In this document: piece after piece, positions 8,700-17,778 of the stretch
How positions within the stretch are numbered: position 1 is the first letter of the stretch
How the letters are laid out: every line of letters starts with the position of its first letter
Assembly (NCBI GenBank): GCA_031426735.1
Contig: JASJPK010000107.1
Coordinates: forward strand, 1 to 64,000
From: PFJX01 sp031426735
Lineage (GTDB): Bacteria; Pseudomonadota; Gammaproteobacteria; Burkholderiales; Thiobacillaceae
Direction: 5' to 3'
Length of the DNA: 64,000 bases
Program-made: the position numbers and the translations under genes
The notes under the pieces: model-generated
Told to the model about the DNA's origin: nothing
What the model saw: only the letters and a program-made list of their open reading frames with translations
Database searches by the model: none

Positions 8700-9077
8700 T
8701 TATTTCAGCGTGAAGCGGACCGTGCCGGGATCTCGTCCGGGGGCGGTGATGCTGGCCACCACTTTGGCGCCCTTGGCCGGTTTGGCTTTCAGTTTCGCGC
8801 CCAGGCTTTGATAACCGTTCGGCGTCAGCGCCACTTCTTCCTTGTCCTTGCCGGACAGCACGATCAGCTTGCCGCTGGCACCAGTGGATTCGACCGGGGC
8901 GCCGTGTTCGCTCAGGTAGAACGAGAGTTGCGGACCCTTGACCACCAGTTCGACCTGGAACACTTCGGCATCGGCGGTGATGCCGCCGAACTGCGGCTTC
9001 AGGTGATCTGAATGCGCCCAGACCTGGCCGCTGGCGAGCATCAGGCTGAGTGCGAAGGGGAGGGTGATGGTTTTCAT
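8700..9077 (-). CDS. Small periplasmic protein at the end of the metal-efflux operon
   Basis: 125 residues from the ATG at 9077, which has AAGGAG 7 bases upstream. The frame runs on to 9236, but only through a repetitive element. A signal peptide is clear (about 1-21, ending in VWA), giving a mature N-terminus starting HSDH, where two histidines could bind metal. The remainder is a beta-rich domain of about 100 residues with no recognised catalytic motif. Its place downstream of the RND pump suggests an accessory metal-binding or chaperone role. That is inferred from context. Confidence 0.7.
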   Translation of the reverse strand: MKTITLPFALSLMLASGQVWAHSDHLKPQFGGITADAEVFQVELVVKGPQLSFYLSEHGAPVESTGASGKLIVLSGKDKEEVALTPNGYQSLGAKLKAKPAKGAKVVASITAPGRDPGTVRFTLK

Positions 9078-9123
9078 GGTGTGGCTCCTTGGTGGATGAG
9101 GTGGTTGGAATCGGTGGCTTGCT

Positions 9124-9221
9124 TCCCCCTTTGAAAAAGGGGGATCGAGGGGGGGTTCTGCGCGGGTTGCGTGCTTACCGAGGTTGCTAAATCCCCCCGG
9201 CCCCCCTTTGCAAAGGGGGGA
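9124..9221. repeat. Paired C/G-run repetitive elements in inverted orientation
   Basis: Two related elements face each other. The left copy (9124-9155) has the word CCCCCTTTGAAAAAGGGGG and the right copy (9188-9221) has CCCCCCTTTGCAAAGGGGGG. Each is itself a short hairpin. A third copy occurs at 22470-22502. They lie between the RND pump gene and the small periplasmic gene, and may attenuate or stabilise the operon mRNA. Confidence 0.65.
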
Positions 9222-9238
9222 GTTGATTCCCGCCATGG

Positions 9239-12200
9239 CTAATAACTTTCACGTGACTTCTCCAGCAGCAGCCGCTTCAGCGGTTTTTCGCCGAACAGCC
9301 AGAACATCACCGGCGTCAGCACGGTATCCAGCAGCGTCGAACTGATCAGGCCGCCGAAGATGACCACCGCGACCGGATGCAGGATTTCCTTGCCCGGTGC
9401 ATCCGCCGACAGCAGCAGCGGCAGCAGGGCGAAGGCGGCGACCAGCGCGGTCATCAGCACCGGCGTCAGGCGTTCGAGCGAGCCGCGCACGATCATCGGC
9501 TGGCCGAACGATTCGCCCTCGAACGCGCACAGGTTGATGTAGTGGCTGATCTTCAGGATGCCGTTGCGGGTGGCGATGCCGGTCAGCGTGATGAAGCCGA
9601 CCAGCGCGGCGACCGAAAGCGGCTGCCCGGAAATCCATAGCGCGACGACGCTGCCGACCAGCGCCAGCGGGATGTTGCCCATCACGATCAGGGTCAGCAC
9701 GACCGAGCGGTAGCGGCCGAACAGCACCAGGAAGATCAGCGTCAGCGACACCAGCGCGAGCAGGGCGATCAAGCGGGCGGCTTCCTCCTGCGCCTGGAAC
9801 TGGCCCTCCAGCGCGGTGAAATAGCCTTCGGGCAAGGGCTTGGCGGCGATTTCGGCGCGGATTGCCGCGATCACCGCGCTCATGTCGCCGCCCTCCGTAT
9901 TGGCCGAAATGACGATGCGTCGGCGCGCATTCTCGCGGCTGATCTGGTTCGGCCCGTCGCTGTCCTCGATGCTTGCCAGGCGCGACAGCGGCACCGCGCC
10001 GAGCGGCGTTTCGATCAGCAGGTCGGGCAATACGGCCAGGCCGCGGCCGCTTTCGGGCAGGCGCACGACCAGATCGAAACGGCGGGAGCCGCTCTCGCCG
10101 CCTTCGACGATCTGGCCGATGTGCTCGCCTTCGATCATCTGTTGCAGGCTGCGCAACAACTCGCCGGGGGCGACGCCGTAGCGGCCGGCCTGTTCGTAAT
10201 CGACGCGGATCTTGATCTGCGGAATGCGCACCTGTTTTTCGATCTGCAGATCGGCGATGCCGGGGATTTTCGCCAGGCGTCCGCGCAGGTCGGCGGCGAG
10301 GCCGCGCAATGTGTCGAGATCGTCGCCATAGATTTTCAGCGCGATCTGGGCGCGCACACCGGACAGCAGATGGTCGAGGCGGTGCGAGATGGGTTGGCCG
10401 ATGCTGATGTTGGCCGGCAGTTGGGCCAGGCGCGCGCGGATGTCGGCGATGACTGCCTCGCGACTTCGCGACGAAGCCTCGTCGGACGGCTTCAGATCGA
10501 CATCCATTTCCGTGTAGTGGACGCCCTCGGCATGCTCGTCCAGTTCGGCGCGGCCGGTGCGGCGGCCGACCTGGATCACTTCAGGCACGCCGGCGACAAG
10601 CTGTTCCGCCAACTGGCCGACCCGGTTCGATTCGGCCAGCGAGGTGCCCGGATTGAGCAGGACGTTGATGGTCAGCGTGCCTTCGTTGAACGGCGGCAGA
10701 AAGGTGCGCGGGAAGAACGGGATGCTGGCGGCGGCGGCCAGCACCGCGATGGCCGCCGCGATCAGCAGCGGACGGGCATGTGTGAACGAGACGGCAAGCA
10801 GATGCGTGTCCCAGGCTTTCAGCCGCCTTACCAGCGGGCTGTCGCCGTGTTCCAGCAGTTTTACTTTTGCCAGCAGGTAATACGCCAGCACCGGCGTCAC
10901 CGTCACCGAAACGATCATGCTGCCGAGGATGGAAACGATGTAGGCAATGCCCAGTGGCGTGAACAGCCGCCCTTCGATGCCCGGCAGCGCGAACAGCGGC
11001 ACGAACACCAGCACGATGATCAAGGTGGCGTAGACGATGGCGGAACGTACTTCCAGCGTCGCCGCGGCGATAACCTCGGCGACCGGCTTCGGCTCGGCCA
11101 GAGCGCGGTTGTTCTTTAGCCGGCGCAACACGTTTTCGACGCCGACCACGGCGTCGTCGACCAGTTCGCCGATGGCGATGGCCAGCCCGCCCAGTGTCAT
11201 CGTGTTGATCGACAGGCCGAACCAGCGGAACACCAGCGCCGTCACCAGCAGCGACAACGGAATCGCCAGCAGCGAAATCAGCGTGGTGCGCACGTTGAGC
11301 AGGAACAGGAACAGCACCACGGCGACCAGGATCGCGCCGTCGCGCAGCGCTTCCTCGACGTTGCCGATCGAGGCTTCGATGAAGTCGGCCTGCTTGAACA
11401 GGAATTGCGGCTTGGCGATGCCGGCAGGCAGCGACTTGTTCAGTTCGGCCAGCGCCTTTTCCACAGCGCGGGTCAGCGTCACGCTATCGGTGCCGGGCTG
11501 CTTCTGCACCGACAGAATCACCGCCGGCTTGCCCGCATGGCCGGCATCGCCGCGTTTGACGGCGGCGGCGATTTTCACCGCAGCCACCTGTTTGAGCAGG
11601 ATCGGCTGGCCATCGTGCACAGCGACGACCAGATTGCGCAGATCCTCGATGCGCGCCGTGCGGCCGATCTGGCGGATCAGATATTCGCGCCCGCCGGCGG
11701 CCAGGAAACCGCCGCTGGTGTTGGCGCCGAAGTCCTTCAGCGCGGCTTCCAGGCGTTCGCGCGCGATGCCCAGCGCCTGCAACTGCGCCGGATCGATTTC
11801 GACCCGGTATTGGCGCACCTCGCCGCCGATGGCAATCACCTGGGCGACGCCGGGAATGGTGAGCAGGCGCGGCCGGATGACCCAGTCGGCATATTCGCGC
11901 ACCGCCATCGGCTCGGCGCCGGCGCCGATCGGCAGCGCGATCAGCAGGATTTCGCCCATGATCGACGCAATCGGCCCGAGCTGTGGCGCGATGCCCGGCG
12001 GCATCTGCTCGCGCAGCAGATTCAGGCGTTCGGCGATTTGCTGGCGGTTGCGCCAGATGTCGCTGCCCCACTCGAACTCGACATAGACGATGGACAGCCC
12101 GACGCCGGACACCGAACGCACCCGCGTCACGCCGGGCATGCCGTTCATGCCGGCTTCGAGCGGGAAGCTGATCAACTGCTCGACTTCCTCCGGCGCCATG

Positions 12201-12364
12201 CCGCCGGCCTCGGTCATCAGCGTTACGGTGGGTTTGTTCAGGTCGGGGAACACGTCCACCGGCATCTGCCGCACGCTCAACAGACCGTAAATCACCAGGC
12301 CCAGGGCGAGGCCGAGGACGATCAGGCGTTGCCGCAGGCTGGCGTGGATGATGTGGTCGAACAT
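9239..12364 (-). CDS. Heavy-metal efflux RND pump, CusA/CzcA family
   Basis: 1041 residues, the normal size for a heavy-metal RND permease. It is the proton-driven inner-membrane pump of a tripartite complex that exports metal ions through the outer membrane. An N-terminal helix is followed by a large periplasmic loop, a helix cluster at about 335-530, a second large loop, and a second cluster at about 860-1025. The TM4 motif reads AIAIGELVDDAVVGVEN, where the acidic residues form the proton relay. This variant differs from the well-studied Zn/Co and Cu/Ag types, so I do not assign the metal. It is the fourth gene of the leftward operon, after a 142-bp gap holding palindromes. Confidence 0.92.
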   Translation of the reverse strand: MFDHIIHASLRQRLIVLGLALGLVIYGLLSVRQMPVDVFPDLNKPTVTLMTEAGGMAPEEVEQLISFPLEAGMNGMPGVTRVRSVSGVGLSIVYVEFEWGSDIWRNRQQIAERLNLLREQMPPGIAPQLGPIASIMGEILLIALPIGAGAEPMAVREYADWVIRPRLLTIPGVAQVIAIGGEVRQYRVEIDPAQLQALGIARERLEAALKDFGANTSGGFLAAGGREYLIRQIGRTARIEDLRNLVVAVHDGQPILLKQVAAVKIAAAVKRGDAGHAGKPAVILSVQKQPGTDSVTLTRAVEKALAELNKSLPAGIAKPQFLFKQADFIEASIGNVEEALRDGAILVAVVLFLFLLNVRTTLISLLAIPLSLLVTALVFRWFGLSINTMTLGGLAIAIGELVDDAVVGVENVLRRLKNNRALAEPKPVAEVIAAATLEVRSAIVYATLIIVLVFVPLFALPGIEGRLFTPLGIAYIVSILGSMIVSVTVTPVLAYYLLAKVKLLEHGDSPLVRRLKAWDTHLLAVSFTHARPLLIAAAIAVLAAAASIPFFPRTFLPPFNEGTLTINVLLNPGTSLAESNRVGQLAEQLVAGVPEVIQVGRRTGRAELDEHAEGVHYTEMDVDLKPSDEASSRSREAVIADIRARLAQLPANISIGQPISHRLDHLLSGVRAQIALKIYGDDLDTLRGLAADLRGRLAKIPGIADLQIEKQVRIPQIKIRVDYEQAGRYGVAPGELLRSLQQMIEGEHIGQIVEGGESGSRRFDLVVRLPESGRGLAVLPDLLIETPLGAVPLSRLASIEDSDGPNQISRENARRRIVISANTEGGDMSAVIAAIRAEIAAKPLPEGYFTALEGQFQAQEEAARLIALLALVSLTLIFLVLFGRYRSVVLTLIVMGNIPLALVGSVVALWISGQPLSVAALVGFITLTGIATRNGILKISHYINLCAFEGESFGQPMIVRGSLERLTPVLMTALVAAFALLPLLLSADAPGKEILHPVAVVIFGGLISSTLLDTVLTPVMFWLFGEKPLKRLLLEKSRESY

Positions 12365-12377
12365 GGTTTTATGCTGC

Positions 12378-12489
12378 CGTAGGGTGCGTCGTGCGCACCG
12401 ACCGACGGGGCGTGCTGCGCGCGGCGCAGCGGAGACGTTGCGCTTTAGCGCTTACGAATCCGGCGTGCTCCTTGCGAGTGCACCCTACG
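12378..12489. repeat. Inverted-repeat element between fusion-protein and pump genes
   Basis: Arms CGTAGGGTGC (12378-12387) and GCACCCTACG (12480-12489) frame the 142-bp gap, with further GCGC-rich palindromic words between them. It could be a dispersed repetitive element or an mRNA-processing hairpin within the operon. Nothing else is visible in this gap. Confidence 0.45.
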
Positions 12490-12506
12490 CTTGGGGTCGT
12501 CGTCAT

Positions 12507-13748
12507 TCAGCGCACCTGCGCCAGCAGACTGGCGCCTGCGACGACGATGCGGTCGCCGTCCTTCAGGCCGCTGCCGACCGCGACACGCTCGGCATCCAGC
12601 GGTGACCACTTCACCACGCGCGGCGTGTAGCGCTCGGGGCCGCTATGCAGCCAGACCACGTCGTCGCCGGCGGCGTTCTTGACCAGCGCGGTTTGCGGCA
12701 CGGCGATGCCGTCGATCCGGCTCGCGGTCTTGGCGATGACTTTCACCGGCTGGCCGATGGCGAGTCGCAACGCATTCGACTGGACGCGGAACAGCAGCGG
12801 CATGGCCTGTTCGCGCAGTTGCCGGCTGGCGCCGACGAAGCGCAGCGGCACGCTGCCGCCGGGAAATTGCGCGACGGGGTCGGTCAACAGTTCGATCGGC
12901 GACGCTTCATAGGACAACGCTTCGACCGCCAGCCGGGCCGGGTCGACGACCTCGAACAACAGCTCGCGCGCTTCCACCACCTGGCCGGCGGCCACATGCG
13001 CAGCGCTGATCGCACCCGTTACCGGTGCGTACAGCGGCTCCGGCGCGGCCAGACTGGCACCGATGGCGGCGCGGCGTTTTTTCAGCGCGGCCAGTTCGAA
13101 GCGGGCGGCTTCGATCTCCTTTTGCGGCACCGCGCCTTCGAGCTGATCGAGCCGGCGCACGCGGCGTTCGGCGATGGCGGACTGGGCTTCCAGTTCGGCC
13201 AGCAAAGCCTGCTGATTGCCGCGTTCCAGGCTGCTCGCCACGGGTTTCAGCCAGGCCAGCACCTCGCCCTTGCGCACTTTCTGGCCGAGCACCGGCAAGC
13301 CGTTCCGGCCAGCTTCGATGCGGCCGGACTGGATTGCCTGCACGCGCCCGCTGGCGTTGGGATCGGCGATGACCCTGCCGTTGAAACTCAGCGTCACCGC
13401 CAGCGCTTCCATGCTTGCTAGCTGGGTGCGCAGGCCGAGTTTGCGCTGCACCGGTTTCGGGACGAAGACGCTGCCGTCGGCGAGGCGCTGGGCATTAGCC
13501 TGAGCGTTGGCCGGCTGGCTCACCGTGGCGGCCGGGGGGGCGTCCTTGCTGTGATCCTCGTCGCCGTGCGCGATGGCCTGGCCGGTGAACAAGGCTAGCA
13601 ACAACAAGTAGGATGGAAATGCGCGAATTTCAACTCTTGAACGGCCCCTCTCCCCCAGCCCCTCCCCCGCAAGCGGGGGAGGGGTGCGCGGCAGCGCGGG
13701 AGAGGGGCGTATCGAAACCGGGTCGGGCTGGATCAATAGGGGGTTCAT
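12507..13748 (-). CDS. Periplasmic membrane fusion protein of the metal-efflux complex (CusB/CzcB type)
   Basis: 413 residues. It would bridge the RND pump and the outer-membrane channel. After the signal segment (hydrophobic SYLLLLALF, then AIA) a His/Asp-rich mature start reads HGDEDH. Next come a barrel-sandwich half (about 130-160), a coiled-coil hairpin (about 165-225), the second sandwich half with APVTGAIS, and a beta-barrel and membrane-proximal domain. The start ATG overlaps the upstream stop in an ATGA, so it is well supported. Oddly, residues of about 17-38 before the signal helix are encoded by a REP palindrome (13644-13708), giving an unusually long, Pro-rich pre-signal region. 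Confidence 0.88.
   Translation of the reverse strand: MNPLLIQPDPVSIRPSPALPRTPPPLAGEGLGERGRSRVEIRAFPSYLLLLALFTGQAIAHGDEDHSKDAPPAATVSQPANAQANAQRLADGSVFVPKPVQRKLGLRTQLASMEALAVTLSFNGRVIADPNASGRVQAIQSGRIEAGRNGLPVLGQKVRKGEVLAWLKPVASSLERGNQQALLAELEAQSAIAERRVRRLDQLEGAVPQKEIEAARFELAALKKRRAAIGASLAAPEPLYAPVTGAISAAHVAAGQVVEARELLFEVVDPARLAVEALSYEASPIELLTDPVAQFPGGSVPLRFVGASRQLREQAMPLLFRVQSNALRLAIGQPVKVIAKTASRIDGIAVPQTALVKNAAGDDVVWLHSGPERYTPRVVKWSPLDAERVAVGSGLKDGDRIVVAGASLLAQVR
13644..13708. repeat. Nested REP-type double hairpin inside the fusion-protein 5' coding region
   Basis: Outer arms are GCCCCTCTCCC (13644-13654) and GGGAGAGGGGC (13698-13708). Inner arms are a perfect 12-bp pair (13659-13670 and 13673-13684) around AA. 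This is the typical layout of a repetitive extragenic palindrome, but here it lies in frame inside a coding sequence. Confidence 0.75.
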
Positions 13749-14287
13749 TTCCGCCTCCGCAGCAGAACAACGCCGATTCCGGTCAACAGCAGCGCGCCGG
13801 CAGCGCCCCAGACGATGCGCCGGTCCGTCGTTTTGGCGACGGGTTTGGCGGCTGCGGCTGCAGGTTGCGCGACTTCCAGTGTCGCGCTCAGCAAATCGGC
13901 GCTGTCGGCGGTCTGGATCGAGAACACCAGCGGATATTTGCCGGGCTTGGCGAAGGCCGCGCCGGGCAGCACGTAGACGCCGGGTTGGGTCTGCTTCGCG
14001 ACGTGTTTTAGTGCGCCGCTGTCCAGTTCGATCTGGGCATCGGCCACCGGCGCATTGCTGGCGTAATGGTCCAAGTAAACGGTCAATTGCTTGTCCGCCA
14101 GCACGGCGACCAGTTCGAACTCCTCGCTCTGCGCGCCGGCGCGGGGCCCTTGCGGGGTGCTCGGAGCGGCCGTTTTTACCGCATCTTCCGGGTGGCTATG
14201 CTCCTCGCCGCCGTGCGCCCAGGCTGAAGAGGCGGCCAGCCCGGAGCAGAGCAGCGCGGTTGTGAGCAGAGTGCAGATTCGCTTCAA
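13745..14287 (-). CDS. His-rich periplasmic protein with C-terminal membrane anchor
   Basis: 180 residues. A signal peptide (about 1-24, ending AWA) leads to a His/Glu-rich start HGGEEHSH, a likely metal-binding tag. A beta-sandwich-like domain (about 55-140) follows, then an Ala/Pro/Lys linker and one hydrophobic helix near the C-terminus (about 158-175) with a basic RRRK tail. That topology puts the domain in the periplasm, tethered to the inner membrane. It overlaps both neighbours by 4 bp (ATGA), so it is an integral part of the efflux operon. A metallochaperone role is inferred from context. Confidence 0.75.
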   Translation of the reverse strand: MKRICTLLTTALLCSGLAASSAWAHGGEEHSHPEDAVKTAAPSTPQGPRAGAQSEEFELVAVLADKQLTVYLDHYASNAPVADAQIELDSGALKHVAKQTQPGVYVLPGAAFAKPGKYPLVFSIQTADSADLLSATLEVAQPAAAAAKPVAKTTDRRIVWGAAGALLLTGIGVVLLRRRK

Positions 14288-15495
14288 GGCATTTCTCCCA
14301 GCGCTTGTTTGAGTTGCGACAGCGCCAGCCCGCGTGCCGTTTCCTGCCGATTGAACAACGCTTCAGCTTCGTATGCGGCGGCGCGTGCGCGCAGCAACGC
14401 GGTCAGGTCGGATTCGCCCAGGCTGAAACTCTTTTCGGCCAGTTGCAGCGTATCGGCGGTGAGCGTGCGGCGTTCCTGCGCGTACTGCCATTGCTGTTCC
14501 GCCGCGGCGAGTTCGAGCCGGGTCTGTTCCACGTCGAGCGCCAGCCGACGAGTCGCCTGCCTCTGTTCGGCCGCTGCCTCTGCCGCTTCGGCGCGGGCGG
14601 CGGCATCGTCGCGGCGCAGGCGCGGCCCGGACGCGAACGGGATGGTCAACTTGAGCCCGATGGCGTTGTCGAAGCTTTCCGTGCTGTCGCCGCGTTCGCG
14701 CAGCACGCGCAGGGCGATCTCGGGGGCCTCCCGCCGCTGGGTTTGCGCCAGCTTGATCCGACTGTTCGCCACGCGGAGCGCGCTGGCCAGGGCGGCCAGT
14801 TGCGGATGATCCTCGCTGCGCCGATTCGGTTCGACCGGCGTTTCGGCTTCCAGCCGCAGCGGCGCGGCCATGCCGGTCAAGGCATGCCAATTGCGTTCGG
14901 CCTGCCGCGCGGCGGCATCTGCTTGCAGACGCTCGGCTTGGGCGGCCAGCGTTTCGCCGCGTGCCTGGTTGGCATCCACCCGCGCCAGATCGCCGGCCCG
15001 ATAGCGACGCTGGACTTCGGTTTCGAGATTGCGCGCCGTGCTCAGACGACGTTGCGCGAGGGATTCCGCCTGACGCACCGTAGCCAGCGCCCACCAGGCC
15101 GCGCGCAGTTCGCCGGCCAGTTCCAGGCGCAACGCGGCGCGGCGGGCGGCGATTTCGTCGATGAGGCCGGCGGCTTCGTCGGCCTGGGCGGCTTTCTGCC
15201 TGGGCAGCCAGAGCGGTGCTGCCAGTTCGACTTCCCATTCCTGCTTGCCGCGGCCGCTGCCCAGGGCGTCGTTGAGATGGCCGAGCAAAAGCGCAGCCGG
15301 GCCGGGCGTCAAACCGCCGGCAATTTCGGCGCGCGCATTCGCCTCGGCCATGCGCGCCTCCAGAGCACCGGCTTCGCGGTGCAGTTGCCAGGCCTGTTCC
15401 AGCGCCTCGGCGAGCAGGCCGGCATGGGCCTGCGACGCGAACAGCGCGACGAGCAGGCCGGCAAACAGGAGAATCGGCTTGTAACCAGGTTTCAT
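14284..15495 (-). CDS. TolC-family outer-membrane channel of the metal-efflux system (CusC/CzcC type)
   Basis: 403 residues from the ATG at 15495. The frame also allows an ATG at 15516, but the later start has an AGGA about 9 bases upstream and begins directly with the signal peptide (MKPGYKPILLFAGLLVALF, cleavage near SQAHA). The rest is Ala/Glu/Arg/Gln-rich coiled coil in two similar halves, typical of the TolC trimeric barrel and tunnel. There is no lipobox cysteine. It is the first gene of the leftward operon, divergent from the two-component pair, and overlaps the next gene by 4 bp. Confidence 0.85.
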   Translation of the reverse strand: MKPGYKPILLFAGLLVALFASQAHAGLLAEALEQAWQLHREAGALEARMAEANARAEIAGGLTPGPAALLLGHLNDALGSGRGKQEWEVELAAPLWLPRQKAAQADEAAGLIDEIAARRAALRLELAGELRAAWWALATVRQAESLAQRRLSTARNLETEVQRRYRAGDLARVDANQARGETLAAQAERLQADAAARQAERNWHALTGMAAPLRLEAETPVEPNRRSEDHPQLAALASALRVANSRIKLAQTQRREAPEIALRVLRERGDSTESFDNAIGLKLTIPFASGPRLRRDDAAARAEAAEAAAEQRQATRRLALDVEQTRLELAAAEQQWQYAQERRTLTADTLQLAEKSFSLGESDLTALLRARAAAYEAEALFNRQETARGLALSQLKQALGEMP

Positions 15496-15541
15496 GCCTG
15501 CCATCCTGCTGCCCACACGCCAACCTTAGCCTGACGGCAAG

Positions 15542-15557
15542 ATTACAAATCTGTAAT
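15542..15557. promoter_or_regulatory. CopR/CzcR-like palindromic operator
   Basis: ATTACAAATCTGTAAT: 6-bp arms ATTACA/TGTAAT around 4 bases. Heavy-metal response regulators of the CopR/CusR/CzcR group are known to bind direct or inverted TTACA/TGTAA-type boxes. It lies in the 162-bp region between the divergent efflux operon and the response regulator, 46 bp from the TolC-type gene start. Assignment to the adjacent regulator is inference. Confidence 0.6.
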
Positions 15558-15575
15558 GAACCTGTTGCCGGTGTC

Positions 15576-15635
15576 GTAGGAGCGCCTTCCAAGGCGCGAA
15601 GCCCGCAACAATCGCGCCTTGGAAGGCGCTCCTAC
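15576..15635. repeat. REP element with perfect 24-bp arms
   Basis: Left arm 15576-15599 begins GTAGGAGCGCCTTCC. The right arm 15612-15635 is its exact reverse complement, with a 12-base loop between. The GTAGGAGCG word is typical of REP sequences mobilised by RAYT-type transposases in proteobacteria. It lies between the operator-like box and the response regulator start. Confidence 0.8.
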
Positions 15636-15657
15636 ATGATCCACTGAGATTTCCAGG

Positions 15658-16341
15658 ATGAAGATACTGATCGTCGAAGACGAGCCCAAGACGGGCGACT
15701 ATCTCAAGCAGGGCCTCAGCGAGGCCGGCCTGGTCGCGGACCTGGCGCGCGACGGCTGGGACGGTTTGCATCTGGCCAGCGCCGGCGACTACGACCTGGT
15801 CATTCTCGATGTGATGTTGCCGGGGCTGGATGGCTGGCAAGTGCTGGAGGGCATCCGCCGCGCCGGCAAGAGCATGCCGGTACTGTTCCTGACCGCGCGC
15901 GATCGGGTCGACGACCGGGTCAAGGGCCTGGAACTGGGCGCCGACGATTACCTGGTCAAGCCGTTCGCCTTCGTCGAGTTGCTCGCCCGCGTGCGCACCC
16001 TGCTGCGCCGGGGCAAGACCGCCATCGAATCGACCGTGTTGAAAGTGGCCGATCTGGAACTCGATCTGCTCCGCCGCCGCGCCGTTCGCGCCGGTCAGCG
16101 CATCGACCTGACCGCCAAGGAATTCGCGCTGCTCGAATTGCTGCTGCGCCGCCAGGGCGAAGTGCTGCCGCGCGCGCTGATCGCCTCGCAGGTGTGGGAC
16201 ATGAATTTCGACAGCGACACCAACGTCGTCGAAGTCGCCGTGCGCCGGTTGCGCGCCAAGGTCGACGATGGCTTCGAGAGCAAGCTGATCCAGACCGTGC
16301 GCGGCATGGGATATCGACTGGAAGGGCCACAGCAGCCATGA
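15658..16341 (+). CDS. Heavy-metal response regulator, OmpR family (CusR/CopR-like)
   Basis: 227 residues. The receiver (1-120) has the E7-D8 pair region, phosphoacceptor D51 in ILDVMLPG, T79 and K101. The C-terminal winged helix (about 128-225) ends with the family stretch VRGMGYRLE. It would bind DNA as a phosphorylated dimer and activate the divergent efflux operon, probably through the nearby ATTACA/TGTAAT palindrome. The sensor kinase follows 27 bp downstream, so they form an operon. Metal specificity cannot be read from the sequence. Confidence 0.9.
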   Translation: MKILIVEDEPKTGDYLKQGLSEAGLVADLARDGWDGLHLASAGDYDLVILDVMLPGLDGWQVLEGIRRAGKSMPVLFLTARDRVDDRVKGLELGADDYLVKPFAFVELLARVRTLLRRGKTAIESTVLKVADLELDLLRRRAVRAGQRIDLTAKEFALLELLLRRQGEVLPRALIASQVWDMNFDSDTNVVEVAVRRLRAKVDDGFESKLIQTVRGMGYRLEGPQQP

Positions 16342-16368
16342 GCGCCGGAAGGTGCGAAGCGTTGATCC

Positions 16369-17778
16369 ATGCCCGTTAACGTGAAATCCCTCTCCCTCAC
16401 CGCGCGCCTCTCGCTGCTGTTCGCCGCCAGCGCGGTGTTCGTATTGCTCGGTCTGGGCTGGGTGGTGGAGCGGGCGGTGCAGAACCATTTCATCGAAATG
16501 GATCGGCACGAGATCGAGGGCAAGCTCAGCCTGGTGCGCAATCTGCTGGCGCGCGCGCCGACAGGCGCTGCGCTGGACGCGGTGCCGCAACAACTCGAAT
16601 TGGCGCTGGTCGGGCATCACCATTTGCAGGTGACGGTATTTGCCGGCGATGGCTCGGTCTGGTTCAGCTCGGGTTCGGCTCGCCTTCCTTCCATTCGGCT
16701 GAATGGGACCGACGACGAACGTTGGCTGGAATGGAGCGCGAGCGAGGCTGGACGCGAACTTGACTATCGCGGGTTGTTTGCCCAGGCGACAAGCGAGTTC
16801 GCGCCGCCATTCAGCGTCGCCATCGTGCAGGACGTCAGCCATCATGAAGTTTTCATGCGCGACTTTCGCCGTACGCTGGCTGTCGTCTCCGCCCTCGCGG
16901 CGCTGCTCAGCGCCGCTCTGGGCTGGGCCGCCACCCGCGCCGGCTTGCGGCCGTTGCGGCGGGTGGCGGCGCTGGCGGCACGCATCGAAGCCAGCCGTCT
17001 CGGCGAACGTCTGCCGGCAGCGCATGTGCCGGCCGAGATCGAAGCACTGGCGGCGGCGTTCAACGCCATGCTGGCGCGGCTGGAAGACAGCTTCAGACGC
17101 TTGTCCGAGTTTTCTTCCGACATCGCGCACGAACTACGCACGCCGGTCAGCAATCTGATGACGCAGACCCAGGTGGCGCTAGCGGGTGCGGGCGATGACG
17201 AGGGCAAGCGCGAGCAATTCCGCGAGATCCTGTATTCGAACCTGGAGGAGTTCGAACGCATGGCGCAGATGATCGGCGACATGCTGTTCCTGGCCCAGGC
17301 CGATAACGGGTTGCTGAAGCCCGGTCGCGACGAGATCGATCCGGTTGTCGAAGTGCGCGCGCTGTTCGATTACTTCGACGCCTGGGCGGAAGAACGCGGC
17401 GTCACGCTGGCCCTGGAAGGGAAGGCGCCGCCACTGGCGGGTGACCGGCTGATGTTGCGGCGGGCGTTGAGCAATCTGCTTGCCAACGCCATCCGCCATA
17501 CCGCGAAGGGAAATTCGGTCTGGGTGCGGCTAAGCGCAGAACTCGGCGAAATCCGTATCGACGTCGAAAATCCCGGCGTCGAGATTCCGCCCGAACACCT
17601 GCCGCGCTTGTTCGACCGTTTCTATCGCGTCGATGCGTCACGCCAACGCGGCGGCGAGGAGGGCGCCGGTCTTGGCCTGGCCATCGTCAAATCCATCGTC
17701 ACGGCGCATGGCGGCAGCGTGCAGGTGAGTTCCGCAGCCGGCCGTACCTGTTTTCAGCTCCGTTTCCCTACAGGGTAA
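16369..17778 (+). CDS. Heavy-metal sensor histidine kinase (CusS/CopS-like)
   Basis: 469 residues. Two membrane helices (about 14-34 and 168-190) bracket a periplasmic sensor region that contains the His cluster GHHHLQV (83-85), a plausible metal site. A HAMP linker (about 190-242) and the H-box SDIAHELRTPVS with phosphorylated His254 follow. The N-box NLLANAIRHT and the G-box GAGLGLAIV complete the kinase. It signals to the response regulator just upstream. A loose inverted repeat (GCCACGG at 17790, CCGTGGC at 17817) after the stop may terminate the transcript. Otherwise the 266-bp gap that follows holds nothing clear. Confidence 0.9.
   Translation: MPVNVKSLSLTARLSLLFAASAVFVLLGLGWVVERAVQNHFIEMDRHEIEGKLSLVRNLLARAPTGAALDAVPQQLELALVGHHHLQVTVFAGDGSVWFSSGSARLPSIRLNGTDDERWLEWSASEAGRELDYRGLFAQATSEFAPPFSVAIVQDVSHHEVFMRDFRRTLAVVSALAALLSAALGWAATRAGLRPLRRVAALAARIEASRLGERLPAAHVPAEIEALAAAFNAMLARLEDSFRRLSEFSSDIAHELRTPVSNLMTQTQVALAGAGDDEGKREQFREILYSNLEEFERMAQMIGDMLFLAQADNGLLKPGRDEIDPVVEVRALFDYFDAWAEERGVTLALEGKAPPLAGDRLMLRRALSNLLANAIRHTAKGNSVWVRLSAELGEIRIDVENPGVEIPPEHLPRLFDRFYRVDASRQRGGEEGAGLGLAIVKSIVTAHGGSVQVSSAAGRTCFQLRFPTG

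Noticed and set aside
10121..12382. Plus-strand frames opposite the RND pump gene
   Set aside because: They are shadows. The minus-strand protein is a complete heavy-metal RND permease.
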